Part shown: piece after piece, positions 1 through 8,327 of the stretch | How positions within the stretch are numbered: position 1 is the stretch's first letter | Layout of the letters: every line of letters begins with the position of its first letter | Source of the DNA: Bog-532 sp963720945 | GTDB lineage: Bacteria; Actinomycetota; Actinomycetes; Streptosporangiales; Streptosporangiaceae | Assembly: GCA_963720945.1 (NCBI GenBank) | Contig: CAVRHH010000002.1 | Span: 172,670 to 236,669, forward strand | Direction of reading: 5' to 3' | Length of the DNA: 64,000 bases | Notes under the pieces: model-generated | The model's input: the letters and a program-made list of their open reading frames with translations, nothing else | Databases searched by the model: none | What the model was told of the DNA's origin: nothing | Translations under genes and position numbers: made by a program

Positions 1-634
1 CCGCGACTGCCACGAGTGGCCGGCCGCCGGCCGGCTGGCCGATACGGAGGTGTCCCAATGGCAGCGGTCCTTCGCGGATGCGTGGCAGGAGATCAACCGG
101 GACTTCCCGGCCTACGCACCCGCGATCGAAGCCGGCCTGTCGGTGCTCATGCCGATGTCCCCGGCAGAGCCAGGCCGTGATGTCAGTGCGGCCGCCCGGC
201 ACGCGTTCGGTGCCATCGGCACGGCGCTGCCCGCCGACGCGACGACCCTCGCGCTGCTGATCATGCATGAGTTCCAGCACGTGAAACTCGGCGCCGTCCT
301 TGACCTCTATGACCTCTACGATCCCGCCGATAGAAGGCTCTACCACGCGCCGTGGCGAGAGGACATGCGCCCGCTTGAGGGACTGCTGCAGGGCACCTAC
401 GCGCACCTGGCTGTCTCGGCGTACTGGCGTACCCGGCAGCAGGTCAGCACCGGCCGTGCGGCCCAGGCCGCCGGCGAGCGATTCGCGTTCTGGCACGGGC
501 ACACCCGCGACGCGATCGAAACGCTGGCCAATTCCGGCTCGATGACTCCTCTGGGGACACGCTTCATCGGGGAAATGCGCCGCTCGGCCCTGCGCGAGCA
601 GGCGCAGGACCGCCCGCGGCCGCGATCCACATGA
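1..634 (+). CDS. HExxH peptide-modification domain (aKG-HExxH type), C-terminal part, cut by left edge
   Basis: The reading frame is open from base 2 through the left edge, so this is the 3' part of a longer gene. A GTG at 50 is in frame but is probably internal. The sequence before it (Cys-His-Glu-Trp-Pro-Ala-Ala, then Leu-Ala-Asp) fits the interior of the family rather than a start. The key motif is MHEFQH (bases 264-281), followed by a Leu/Tyr/Asp-rich helix. This is the metal-binding HExxH of the putative peptide beta-hydroxylase domain, known as a stand-alone protein and as the C-terminal domain of FxsB radical SAM maturases. Because fxsC and fxsT follow directly, it is most likely the end of fxsB or of a companion hydroxylase modifying the FxSxx-COOH precursor peptide. 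The precursor and the radical SAM core would lie left of the window. Family call good; exact parent uncertain. Confidence 0.72.
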   Translation, partial: RDCHEWPAAGRLADTEVSQWQRSFADAWQEINRDFPAYAPAIEAGLSVLMPMSPAEPGRDVSAAARHAFGAIGTALPADATTLALLIMHEFQHVKLGAVLDLYDLYDPADRRLYHAPWREDMRPLEGLLQGTYAHLAVSAYWRTRQQVSTGRAAQAAGERFAFWHGHTRDAIETLANSGSMTPLGTRFIGEMRRSALREQAQDRPRPRST

Positions 635-867
635 CCGATCGGCGGCCGGGGAAAGAGCCGATGATCATACCGGATATCGCAGGAGACCGGTGGGGCAGGA
701 TTGATCGGCTGATACTTTTGTGGTCAAAGTAAGCATTGAATCAATATTAGATCAGACCTGCCCATCTTTTAGCTCTGGCCACCCGCTGAAATCTCCTATA
801 TCATCCCTTATCTCGGGGTGCCTCACTGGATGAATGGTGTCCGCAAAGGTATGGGAGGTTAGCGGCG
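635..867 (+). promoter_or_regulatory. AT-richer intergenic region upstream of fxsC
   Basis: This 233-base gap separates the HExxH gene from fxsC and is clearly richer in A/T than its surroundings (bases 700-800). It contains a small perfect palindrome, ATTGA-A-TCAAT, near 735-745, and a Shine-Dalgarno-like GGGAGG at 853-858 ahead of the GTG start at 868. It probably holds the promoter that transcribes fxsC-fxsT separately from the upstream maturase. No -10/-35 pair can be assigned with confidence. Confidence 0.3.
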
Positions 868-2175
868 GTGCAACCTGGCGGGGGAAATGAGTCAGTAATT
901 TCATGGCGGGGCGGACGGCCGTATTTTTTCCTGAGTTATGCCCGGACTCCCAAGCGTGATCCAGCGGACCGGACCGACCCGGACCGCTGGGTGCACAAGC
1001 TGTATAAAGACTTGTGCGATGAGATTTTACAAATGACAGATGCCCAGCCCGGTGAGGCAGGGTTCATGGACCGGGAAAACAAGCTCGGTGCTGAATGGTC
1101 GCCTGAGTTGATGGCTGCGCTGAAAGCATGCCGCGTTTTCGTGCCGCTCTATTCCCGGCGTTATTTCGAGAGCGATAATTGCGGTAAGGAATGGTTCGCC
1201 TTCGCTCAGCGCGAGGTCATGCACCAGGTCCAGGACGGCGAGGCGGTCAGTGCCATCGTGCCGGCGCTGTGGACCAGGCTGGACCGTGAAAGAATCCCGG
1301 CCGTTGCCCAGTCCTTTCAGTACGACCACGCCGATCTCGGTGAGCGCTACCGGGCCGAGGGCTTTTACGGGATCATGAAGCTACGGAATTACCATGGCGA
1401 TTATCAGCGGGCCGTGCACCGGCTCGCGGAGCGCATCATCGAGGTCGGGGACCGCAGCGTCGCGTACGCTGACGGCGATGTCCAGGGCATGGAGCGGAAA
1501 GATTTCGAATCACTGCCCAGCGCGTTCGGCCCGGCCAGTGCCAGGCGGACGACGGATGGCCAGCTCAAGATCACGGTGCTGGCCCACGACACCTCCACCT
1601 TGCCGCCGGGACGGGCCAGCGATTACTACGGTGAGACGCCGCACGCGTGGAGTCCCTATCACCCGGCCCATTCCCGCCCGCTCGCCGACTATGCGCTGGA
1701 GCTGACCCGCAGATGCCTTGACTGCGAGGCGCTCCTGGAGGCATTCGGAGCCGGGCCGCCACGTCACGCCGGTGAGCAGGTTCTGCCCAGCCTTTTCCTG
1801 GTCGATGCGTGGGTCAGCGTGTCGGACACTTACCTGGAACGGCTGAGCGTGCTGAACCAGGCCAGCGAGCCGTGGGTCAGTGTTCTTATCCCGTGGAACA
1901 GCCAGGACACCGGGCTGAGCGCATCCGAAAAACACCTTCGCGAGAGGCTGCACCGGCATCTGGGCCGGAAGCTCGACGGCGTGCCACGCCGCTGCCGTAT
2001 GGCCGCTGACGGGATCCCTACGATGCAGGACTTCATGCAGCTTCTGCCGGACATGACGATGATCATGCTGAAGCGATACCGGAAATATGCGCCTGCCCAT
2101 CCGCCCAAGGGCCCTGCGGTCGAAAGACCCCGGTTGCGGCGCGCCGACCCTGGAGATTTCGGAGGTTCCCCATGA
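868..2175 (+). CDS. fxsC: TIR-like protein FxsC of the FxSxx-COOH system
   Basis: A 435-residue protein with GTG start and GGGAGG nine bases upstream. The N-terminal TIR-like fold spans about residues 17-165: first strand YFFLSYART, then a region where a partner effector loop would lie, then the strand RVFVPLYSRRYF followed by CGKEW. Glu108 in CxxEW sits where TIR NADases carry the catalytic glutamate. The C-terminal half (about 225-410) is a second alpha/beta region without a motif I can name. FxsC proteins are known only as co-occurring partners of FxSxx-COOH precursor peptides and FxsB maturases; their reaction is not established. It overlaps fxsT by four bases (ATGA), so the two are translationally coupled and probably made in fixed ratio. 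A soluble cytoplasmic protein is expected. Confidence 0.85.
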   Translation: MQPGGGNESVISWRGGRPYFFLSYARTPKRDPADRTDPDRWVHKLYKDLCDEILQMTDAQPGEAGFMDRENKLGAEWSPELMAALKACRVFVPLYSRRYFESDNCGKEWFAFAQREVMHQVQDGEAVSAIVPALWTRLDRERIPAVAQSFQYDHADLGERYRAEGFYGIMKLRNYHGDYQRAVHRLAERIIEVGDRSVAYADGDVQGMERKDFESLPSAFGPASARRTTDGQLKITVLAHDTSTLPPGRASDYYGETPHAWSPYHPAHSRPLADYALELTRRCLDCEALLEAFGAGPPRHAGEQVLPSLFLVDAWVSVSDTYLERLSVLNQASEPWVSVLIPWNSQDTGLSASEKHLRERLHRHLGRKLDGVPRRCRMAADGIPTMQDFMQLLPDMTMIMLKRYRKYAPAHPPKGPAVERPRLRRADPGDFGGSP

Positions 2176-5100
2176 GCCAGGCCGGCGAGGGCCAGATCGT
2201 CACCTTTTACTCCTATAAGGGCGGCACCGGGCGGACCATGGCGATGGCCAACGTGGCGTGGATCATCGCGAGCAACGGCAAGCGGGTACTGGCCGTTGAC
2301 TGGGACCTTGAGTCGCCCGGCCTGCACAAGTTCTTTCATCCGTTCCTGGACGAGTCGACCGTCACCGCAACGCCGGGCGTCATCGAGATCATCAATGACT
2401 ATGCGTCGGCTGCTGTCGGTCCATCACAGGCTGATGACGGCTGGTATTTAGAGTGTGCGCGGGTCGACCGGCACGCCGTGTCCCTGGACTGGGCCTTTCC
2501 CGACGGCGGCAAGCTTGACTTCCTGTCCGCCGGGCGGCAGAACCGCGACTACTCCGCCGCGGTCTGCTCCCTGGACTGGGACAACTTCTACGACCGCCTC
2601 GGTGGCGGGCGGTTCTTCCGCGCCATGCGCGAGGACATGAAGAAAAACTACGACTACGTGCTGATCGACAGCCGCACCGGGCTCTCCGACGTCGCAGACA
2701 TCTGCACGATCGAGCTGCCCGACGTACTCACGGTGTGCTTCACACTCAGCGACCAGAGCATCGAGGGGGCCGCCAACGTGGCCCGGCAGATCAGTGGCCG
2801 GTACCGGGACCGGAACATCCGTGTCCTGCCGGTGCCGATGCGGATCGAGGATGGCGAGAAGGAGAAGCTGGACATCGGCCGGGCCCTGGCGCGGATGAGG
2901 TTCGAAGGGTTCCCGGCCGGGATGACGCAGGAAGCCTCGGCCCTGTACTGGGCGTCGGTCGAGGTGCCCTACAAGCCCTTCTACGCCTTCGAGGAGATCC
3001 TGGCCACCTTCGGTGACGACCCCGGCTCACCGGCCTCCCTGCTGTCGTCGTTCGAGCGCATCACCGACTCAGTTACCGGGGGCCGGATCACCACCATGCG
3101 CCCGATCGCCGAGGACCTCCGGCTGCGGTACAAAGAGATCTTCGCCCGGCGGCAGCCGTCCGTCCTCACCCAGGTCTACCTGAGCTACGCACCAGAGGAC
3201 CGCATGTGGGCGGACTGGATCGAAGCGGTACTCGCGCGCGTCGGTTTCCAGGTCATCCCGCGCAGCACCATGGCGACGGCCCCCATGGCCAGCCTTGATC
3301 TGCAGGCCGAACGCGAACTCCAGAGCGCGCCCCGCGCCATCGCCGTGCTGTCCTCGGCCTACATGCATTCACCCGCGGCCAGGTCGGTATGGAAGGCGTT
3401 GCTGGCCGTGGACGCGGCCGGGAGCCACCGGCAGCTCGTGCCCGTCCGGGTCGGTGACATGCGGCTCACCGAACCCTTCACTGACCACCCTGTCGTCGAC
3501 CTGGCGCGGATGGACGCTGGCCAGGCCACCGCGAAGCTGCTGTGGGCTCTCGACCGGCCCGCGCAGCCGTTCGGCAGCGGGTCCGCGCAGGCCGAGGTAC
3601 CCCGCTTCCCAGGCAAGATCCCGTCGATCTGGAACGTGCCGGCCAGGAACGCCGACTTCACCGGGCGCGCCGCCATCCTGGAGCGGCTCCGCGACAGGCT
3701 GGCCGGAGGCGGGGCGACGGCTGTCGTCGCCCAGGCCCTTTACGGGCTGGGCGGGGTGGGCAAGACCCAGCTCGCCCTGGAGTATGCGCACCGGTTCATG
3801 GCCGACTACAACCTGGTCTGGTGGGTGCCATCCGAGCGGTCCGAGGAGATCAGCGGGGCGCTCGCCGAGCTGGCCCGGAGGATGGGTCTCAAGGTGGGCG
3901 ACAACGTGGCCGAGGCGGCCGCGGAGGCTCTGGAGGAACTGCGCCGGGACGCCGTTCCGCACTGGCTGCTCATCTTTGACAACGCGGACGACCCCAAGCA
4001 GCTGGAACCGTATCTGCCGGCCGGATCGGGCCACGTGATCATCACATCCCGCTACCAGGCCTGGACGCACTCGGCCGAGCCGCTCGAGGTTGACGTGTTC
4101 TCCGGCGACGAAAGTGTCGACCACCTGCTCCGGCATGTACCCGATCTCGACCTGGCCGATGCCAAGAGGGTCGCGGATGCCCTGGGGCACCTGCCGCTCG
4201 CGGTCGAGCAGGCCAGTGCGTGGCTGGAACAGACGGGGATGACCGCCCAGGCCTACGTCGCGGAACTGACGACCCAGGCCACCCGCATCCTCGCGCTGAA
4301 CCAGCCGCCGGATTACCAGACGCCCGTGGTGGCGACGTGGAACCTGTCGTTCGAGCGGCTGAAGGAACGTTCCCCCGCGGCCGTCCGGCTGCTGCAGCTG
4401 CTGGCGTTCTTCTCACCGGGGCCGATCGCGATGGATCTGTTCTATTGCGATGAGCTGAACGCGGCGCTGCTGCCTTTCGACGAGACGCTGAGCGAGCAGC
4501 TGATGTTTCCCCGCGTGATCCGCGAGATCAGCCGGTTCGCGCTGGTCAAAGTCGATCAGGCGAGTAACTCGCTGCAGATCCACCGGCTGGTGCAGGCCGT
4601 CATCCGCTCCCAGATGAGCGACGAGGAGCGATCCGGGGTCCAGCACGAGGTGCATAAGGTCCTGGCCGCCAACCGGCCCCGCCAGGGCGAAACCGATGAC
4701 CCTGCCAACTGGGCCACGTACGAGGTCATCTGGCCGCATCTCGGGCCATCCCAGGCGGACGAGTGCGACGATCCGCGTACCCGTCAGCTGCTGATCGACT
4801 GGGTGCGGTACCAGTGGAAGCACGGCGAGTACGAGGCCTGCCTGAACCAGGCCGAACGCCTGCAGAACCTGTGGATCCATCAGCTCGGCGCGGACCACTC
4901 GCAGACGCTTCACCTGCAATTCCAGATCGCTAACGTGCTGCGCTCGCAGGGGAACTTCAACGAGGCGCGTGAGCTGGACACGTACGTGCTGGAGCGGCAG
5001 CGGCAGGTTCTGGGGCCGGACCATCTGCTCACGCTGATGACCGCGGGCGGCCTGGGGGCGGACCTGCGCGCGCTCGGCGAGTTCCAGGCGGCACTGGTCC

Positions 5101-6098
5101 TGGACCAGGAAACCTACGAGACCTTCAAGGAAGAATTCGGCGAGGACTACCCGCGTACTCTCTTCGCTGCCCACAATCTGGCCTGCTCGCTCCGCCTGGT
5201 CGGCGACTACGCCGCGGCGCGCCGTGTCGATCAGGAAACGCTTGACCGCCGCCGGGTCGTGCTGCCTGCCGAGCATCCCTACACCCTCTATACGGCGTCC
5301 AACCTGGCGCACGACATGCGCGCGGCGGGCGCGTTCCGGGAATCGGTAGAGCTACTGCGGACGACCTGGGAGGGGTACCGGGCCATCCTCGGGGACGACA
5401 TGATCGACACCCTGCGCGCCGCCATCGGCCTGGCCGTCTCCCTGCGGAAGGCCGGCGAGCAGGCCGAGGCGATGAACCTGGCGCGGGACACGTACGAACG
5501 ATATGAGCGCCGCTACGGGACCGAGTCACCGGACGCGCGCTTGTGCGCAATCAATCTGGCCTGTGATTACGCCGCAGTCGACGACGTGCCGAAGGCGGTG
5601 GCGCTGGTCTCCAGCGTGCGGGGCGCCCTCGAAGCCAGCCTGGGACCGGCCCATCCGAACACCCTGGTGGCCGCCAATAACCTGGGTTGCTACCTGCGCT
5701 CCACCGGTCAGCTGGAGGAGGCGCTGGCCCTGACCGAAGATACGCTGCGCCGGATGCGGAAGAAGCTCGGCGAGATGCACCCGCTCACCCTGTCCTGTGC
5801 GATCAATCTGGCCAACTGTCTCGGCGATACGGGAGAACTCGCCGCGGCCGAAGCACTCGAACGGGAGACGATGTCCCGGATGAGCAAAGTGCTCGGCCGG
5901 GATCATCCCGACATCCTGGTCTGTCAGGCGGACCTCGTTGTGACGCTGCGTGACGCCAAGCGGGACAAGGAGGCTAAGGAGCTCAAGGCCAGGGTCCTGG
6001 CCGATTTCACCCGGGTCCTCGGCACAGGTCACCCGGACGCTATCCAGTTGCGGGAGGGCCAGCGCATCAACCGGGACCTGGAACCCCAGCAGTACTGA
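2172..6098 (+). CDS. fxsT: FxSxx-COOH system ATPase/TIR/NB-ARC/TPR protein FxsT
   Basis: A 1308-residue multidomain protein. Residues 8-50 carry a ParA/MinD-type deviant Walker A (KGGTGRT, residues 16-22), followed by an AVDWDLESPG stretch and a DSRTG motif near 170. A second TIR-like domain begins near residue 333 (VYLSYAPEDRMW), but the SPAARSVW segment lacks the usual catalytic Glu. An NB-ARC/STAND NTPase follows, with P-loop GLGGVGKT near 524, Walker B LLIFDNADD, and LPLAVEQASAWL as GxP-like region. From about 870 to the end there are repeated 42-residue TPRs with the kinesin-light-chain-type L-G-x-x-H-P-x-T pattern. The layout resembles signal-sensing STAND proteins: TPRs sense, NB-ARC switches, TIR and ParA modules act. 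Start ATG overlaps the fxsC stop. It converges on a hydrolase gene 34 bases downstream. Confidence 0.87.
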   Translation: MSQAGEGQIVTFYSYKGGTGRTMAMANVAWIIASNGKRVLAVDWDLESPGLHKFFHPFLDESTVTATPGVIEIINDYASAAVGPSQADDGWYLECARVDRHAVSLDWAFPDGGKLDFLSAGRQNRDYSAAVCSLDWDNFYDRLGGGRFFRAMREDMKKNYDYVLIDSRTGLSDVADICTIELPDVLTVCFTLSDQSIEGAANVARQISGRYRDRNIRVLPVPMRIEDGEKEKLDIGRALARMRFEGFPAGMTQEASALYWASVEVPYKPFYAFEEILATFGDDPGSPASLLSSFERITDSVTGGRITTMRPIAEDLRLRYKEIFARRQPSVLTQVYLSYAPEDRMWADWIEAVLARVGFQVIPRSTMATAPMASLDLQAERELQSAPRAIAVLSSAYMHSPAARSVWKALLAVDAAGSHRQLVPVRVGDMRLTEPFTDHPVVDLARMDAGQATAKLLWALDRPAQPFGSGSAQAEVPRFPGKIPSIWNVPARNADFTGRAAILERLRDRLAGGGATAVVAQALYGLGGVGKTQLALEYAHRFMADYNLVWWVPSERSEEISGALAELARRMGLKVGDNVAEAAAEALEELRRDAVPHWLLIFDNADDPKQLEPYLPAGSGHVIITSRYQAWTHSAEPLEVDVFSGDESVDHLLRHVPDLDLADAKRVADALGHLPLAVEQASAWLEQTGMTAQAYVAELTTQATRILALNQPPDYQTPVVATWNLSFERLKERSPAAVRLLQLLAFFSPGPIAMDLFYCDELNAALLPFDETLSEQLMFPRVIREISRFALVKVDQASNSLQIHRLVQAVIRSQMSDEERSGVQHEVHKVLAANRPRQGETDDPANWATYEVIWPHLGPSQADECDDPRTRQLLIDWVRYQWKHGEYEACLNQAERLQNLWIHQLGADHSQTLHLQFQIANVLRSQGNFNEARELDTYVLERQRQVLGPDHLLTLMTAGGLGADLRALGEFQAALVLDQETYETFKEEFGEDYPRTLFAAHNLACSLRLVGDYAAARRVDQETLDRRRVVLPAEHPYTLYTASNLAHDMRAAGAFRESVELLRTTWEGYRAILGDDMIDTLRAAIGLAVSLRKAGEQAEAMNLARDTYERYERRYGTESPDARLCAINLACDYAAVDDVPKAVALVSSVRGALEASLGPAHPNTLVAANNLGCYLRSTGQLEEALALTEDTLRRMRKKLGEMHPLTLSCAINLANCLGDTGELAAAEALERETMSRMSKVLGRDHPDILVCQADLVVTLRDAKRDKEAKELKARVLADFTRVLGTGHPDAIQLREGQRINRDLEPQQY

Positions 6099-6126
6099 CT
6101 CCGGGCGCGGCCTCCCGCGCGGCCCC

Positions 6127-6143
6127 GGGCGGTCACGCCGCCC
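6127..6143. terminator. Small GC hairpin between convergent fxsT and hydrolase
   Basis: GGGCGG at 6127-6132 pairs with CCGCCC at 6138-6143 across a five-base loop. It lies between the 3' ends of two convergent genes and overlaps the stop codon of the minus-strand hydrolase. No T-tract follows, which is normal in actinobacteria. Weak candidate for a bidirectional terminator. Confidence 0.3.
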
Positions 6144-7011
6144 GTTGCTCGGCGGACAGCCAGCGCAGGATGTCCGGCAAGACGTCGAGGGCGCCGAAAT
6201 GCGCCGCGCCCGCCTGGACCACCACCGCCGCGCTGGGGATCCGGTCCGCCAGCCAGCGGGCATGGCTCACCGGGGAGAGGTTGTCGCTCGCGCCGTGCCA
6301 GAGCAGCACGGGGACGGTGATGGAGGCCGGGTCGAATCCCCAGGGCGAGTAAAACGCCAGCGCGTCATCGATCCAGCCGTAGGCGGAGGTGCGCAGCGCC
6401 TCGGCGTACGTCTCCAGCAGCATGGCGCGGATGCCGCGGTCGGCGACCACGCGCCGGTCCGGATCGGGCATGTCGGCCTGGAGTCTGGCCAGCAGGCTGG
6501 CCGGATCGGCCCGGACGGCCTTCGCGGCCGCCTCGGTCAGCGCCGCGAGGCCGGCGTAGCCGGCTTCCGCGGCCGTGTGCTCCAGGATGTTCGACTGCGA
6601 CATCCCGTCGTACCAGTCGAGTCCCTCGGCGCCGCGCGGGGCGATCCCGACCAGGACGGCCGCCCGGGTCAGGCGGTCGGGCAGCAGCGCGGCGCAGGCC
6701 AGGGCGTGCGGGCCGCCCCCGGACCGGCCCACGACGGCGAATCGGCCCAGGCCGTAGGCGTCCGCGATGGCCAGCACGTCGGCGGCGGCGTCCGTCACCC
6801 GCCGTCCCTCGAGGCGATCAGACTCCCCGTACCCGGGCCGGTCGAAGGAGATCAGCTGGACGCCGAGGCGGTGCAGGACAGCCGCTCGTGGCCGCGGGCC
6901 GAGCCGGCTCCCTGGTGTCCCGTGCAGCAGAACGATGGGCCTCCCGTCCGGGTCCCCGTCCAGCTGGGTGGAAAGCTGCCTGCCGTCTGCCGTTTTCACC
7001 GTGTACTTCAA
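6133..7011 (-). CDS. alpha/beta-hydrolase fold protein
   Basis: A 292-residue single-domain alpha/beta hydrolase. The oxyanion-hole strand appears as VLLHGTPGS near residue 27, followed by FDRPGYGESD. The nucleophile elbow is GRSGGG near residue 115 (Ser nucleophile), a late acid lies in the HGASDNLSP stretch and the catalytic His in AHFGAL near the C terminus, so the triad looks complete. Length and order match proline-iminopeptidase/haloalkane-type hydrolases, but substrate cannot be read from sequence. It is monocistronic, converges on fxsT and lies back-to-back with nothing obviously related; the TetR gene downstream on the same strand is separated by about 116 bases. Confidence 0.85.
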   Translation of the reverse strand: MKYTVKTADGRQLSTQLDGDPDGRPIVLLHGTPGSRLGPRPRAAVLHRLGVQLISFDRPGYGESDRLEGRRVTDAAADVLAIADAYGLGRFAVVGRSGGGPHALACAALLPDRLTRAAVLVGIAPRGAEGLDWYDGMSQSNILEHTAAEAGYAGLAALTEAAAKAVRADPASLLARLQADMPDPDRRVVADRGIRAMLLETYAEALRTSAYGWIDDALAFYSPWGFDPASITVPVLLWHGASDNLSPVSHARWLADRIPSAAVVVQAGAAHFGALDVLPDILRWLSAEQRAA

Positions 7012-7127
7012 CGCCGCTCCCTGCCGGTTTCGCCCCGTATGCTACGTATGAGCGAATTAATCATCAGCATGGCAGCGCTTGTCCGGCAACGGGGGGAAAC
7101 CCGGGAGTGGCCGGCGGCCGTCCGCCC

Positions 7128-7712
7128 TCAGCCGGTGCAGCCGACGATGCGCAGCGCGAACTCGCCGTATTCACGGGCCACATAGGTGTCCGGGTAACGG
7201 CCGCTGGGCCGGAACCAGGACTTGGCGCCGTTGCCCATCTCCAGGACGGCGAAGGCGGCCAGGTCCGGTGTGCGCGTCTGGAACCGGCCGCTGCGATGGC
7301 CGCGCTCGATGATCCGGCGGAACCGCGCCGCGTACTGGTCGCGCTTGGCCACGATGGCGAGGCGGTTGCGGGCGTCCAGGTTCCGCGCCTCGTTATTGCA
7401 TACCGTGACCTCGGCCGGGTACCGCAGGAAGTCCAGCACGAGCGATTCGGTCGCCTGCCGGAGCTGCTCGGACACGTCCTCCACACCGGCGATGGCCTCG
7501 TCGAGGGCGGTGATGGCCCGGTCCATCGCCTTGTCCATAATTGCGTACAGGATGTCCTGCTTCGAGGTGACGTGGTTGTACAGGCCTGGCGCGCTCACCC
7601 CGAGCACCTCGGCGATATCCTTCATGGACGTGCCGCGATAGCCGCGATCGGCGAACAGCGCGCAGGCCGCCTCGATGACGGTGGCCCGGTTCGCCGTGGT
7701 TGACCTCTCCAC
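7128..7712 (-). CDS. TetR/AcrR-family transcriptional regulator
   Basis: A 194-residue protein with a classic N-terminal TetR helix-turn-helix at about residues 10-55 (AACALFADRGYRGTSMKDIAE, then SAPGLYNHVTSKQDIL). The C-terminal ligand domain is of the kind that regulates acyl-CoA and fatty-acid metabolism genes, consistent with the divergent acyl-CoA catabolic operon starting at 7794. GTG start at 7712; the Shine-Dalgarno is weak. The short AT-rich gap to that operon holds a quasi-palindrome that is a good operator candidate, so repression of both its own gene and the acyl-CoA operon is likely. Confidence 0.85.
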   Translation of the reverse strand: MERSTTANRATVIEAACALFADRGYRGTSMKDIAEVLGVSAPGLYNHVTSKQDILYAIMDKAMDRAITALDEAIAGVEDVSEQLRQATESLVLDFLRYPAEVTVCNNEARNLDARNRLAIVAKRDQYAARFRRIIERGHRSGRFQTRTPDLAAFAVLEMGNGAKSWFRPSGRYPDTYVAREYGEFALRIVGCTG

Positions 7713-7728
7713 ACTCAGAAGCTTAAGG

Positions 7729-7742
7729 TTAATGAACGTTAA
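7729..7742. promoter_or_regulatory. Candidate TetR operator
   Basis: TTAATGAACGTTAA is an imperfect inverted repeat centred on the TetR/acyl-CoA operon divergent gap and stands out as AT-rich in this GC-rich DNA. Operators with a central AACGTT-like core are common for TetR repressors of acyl-CoA pathways. Positional and symmetry evidence only. Confidence 0.4.
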
Positions 7743-7793
7743 TTAGTAGATAGGTGCTGCGTGCGGCCGCTCGTCCACGCGAGGAGTTCATCC

Positions 7794-8282
7794 ATGACCG
7801 CCACCATGAGCTGGGAACTTGACCGTGAGCACGAGGAGTTCCCCGCCAGCGTGCGGTTGTTCGTGGACCGCCAGGTACGCCCGGTGGTCGAGGAGTCCGA
7901 GGAAGCGGGCCGTCCCCCCGCGGCCCTGCTGAAGGAAATGGGCAGCGCCGGGCTGCTGGGGCTGGCCGTGCCGGAAGAGTACGGCGGCGGCGCCGGGGAC
8001 ACCCTCGTCATCGTGCTGCTGTCCGAGGAGCTGGCCCGGGCCAGCGGCGGCATCGCCGTCACCGCGCTGGTCACCGGGTACATGTCCGCGCCGCACATCG
8101 CGAAGTTCGGGACCGGCGAGCAGCGCGCCGACATCAACCTGCTGCGGCTGGCCAGCGAGCTCGCCGTCGACGCCGTGGTGGAACCCGCGGACCTGCGCGC
8201 GGAGCTGATCGCGCGCCTCGCCGAGGCGGAACACTGGACCCACGGGCCGCAGCGACGCCACCATCACATCAGCCCCGTCTGA
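7794..8282 (+). pseudogene. Chimeric relic: acyl-CoA dehydrogenase N terminus joined to acyl-CoA carboxyltransferase C terminus
   Basis: Start ATG 7794 with GAGGAG eight bases upstream; 162 codons. Residues 1 to about 108 are a standard acyl-CoA dehydrogenase N-terminal helical domain (LLGLAVPEEYGGGAG, then ELARASGGIA, ending at HIAKFGTGEQ). The FAD-binding and catalytic domains are absent. The frame continues directly into ELAVDAVVEPADLRAELIAR and a His-rich tail ending SPV, which is the C terminus of a biotin-dependent acyl-CoA carboxyltransferase beta subunit. The simplest reading is an in-frame deletion that removed the rest of the dehydrogenase, most of a carboxyltransferase and anything between them. 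The product can have neither activity. The flanking operon (TetR, acyl-CoA synthetase, MaoC, CitE-like) is the usual context for such a set. Confidence 0.8.
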
Positions 8283-8327
8283 TCGCGCAGCCGGGCCCAC
8301 CGAGTGTCACCTCCGGGGAGGATGTCT

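Noticed and set aside
6326..6345. GGGTCGAATCCCC resembling a tRNA T-loop
   Set aside because: It lies inside the alpha/beta hydrolase coding sequence and no acceptor, D or anticodon stems can be built around it.
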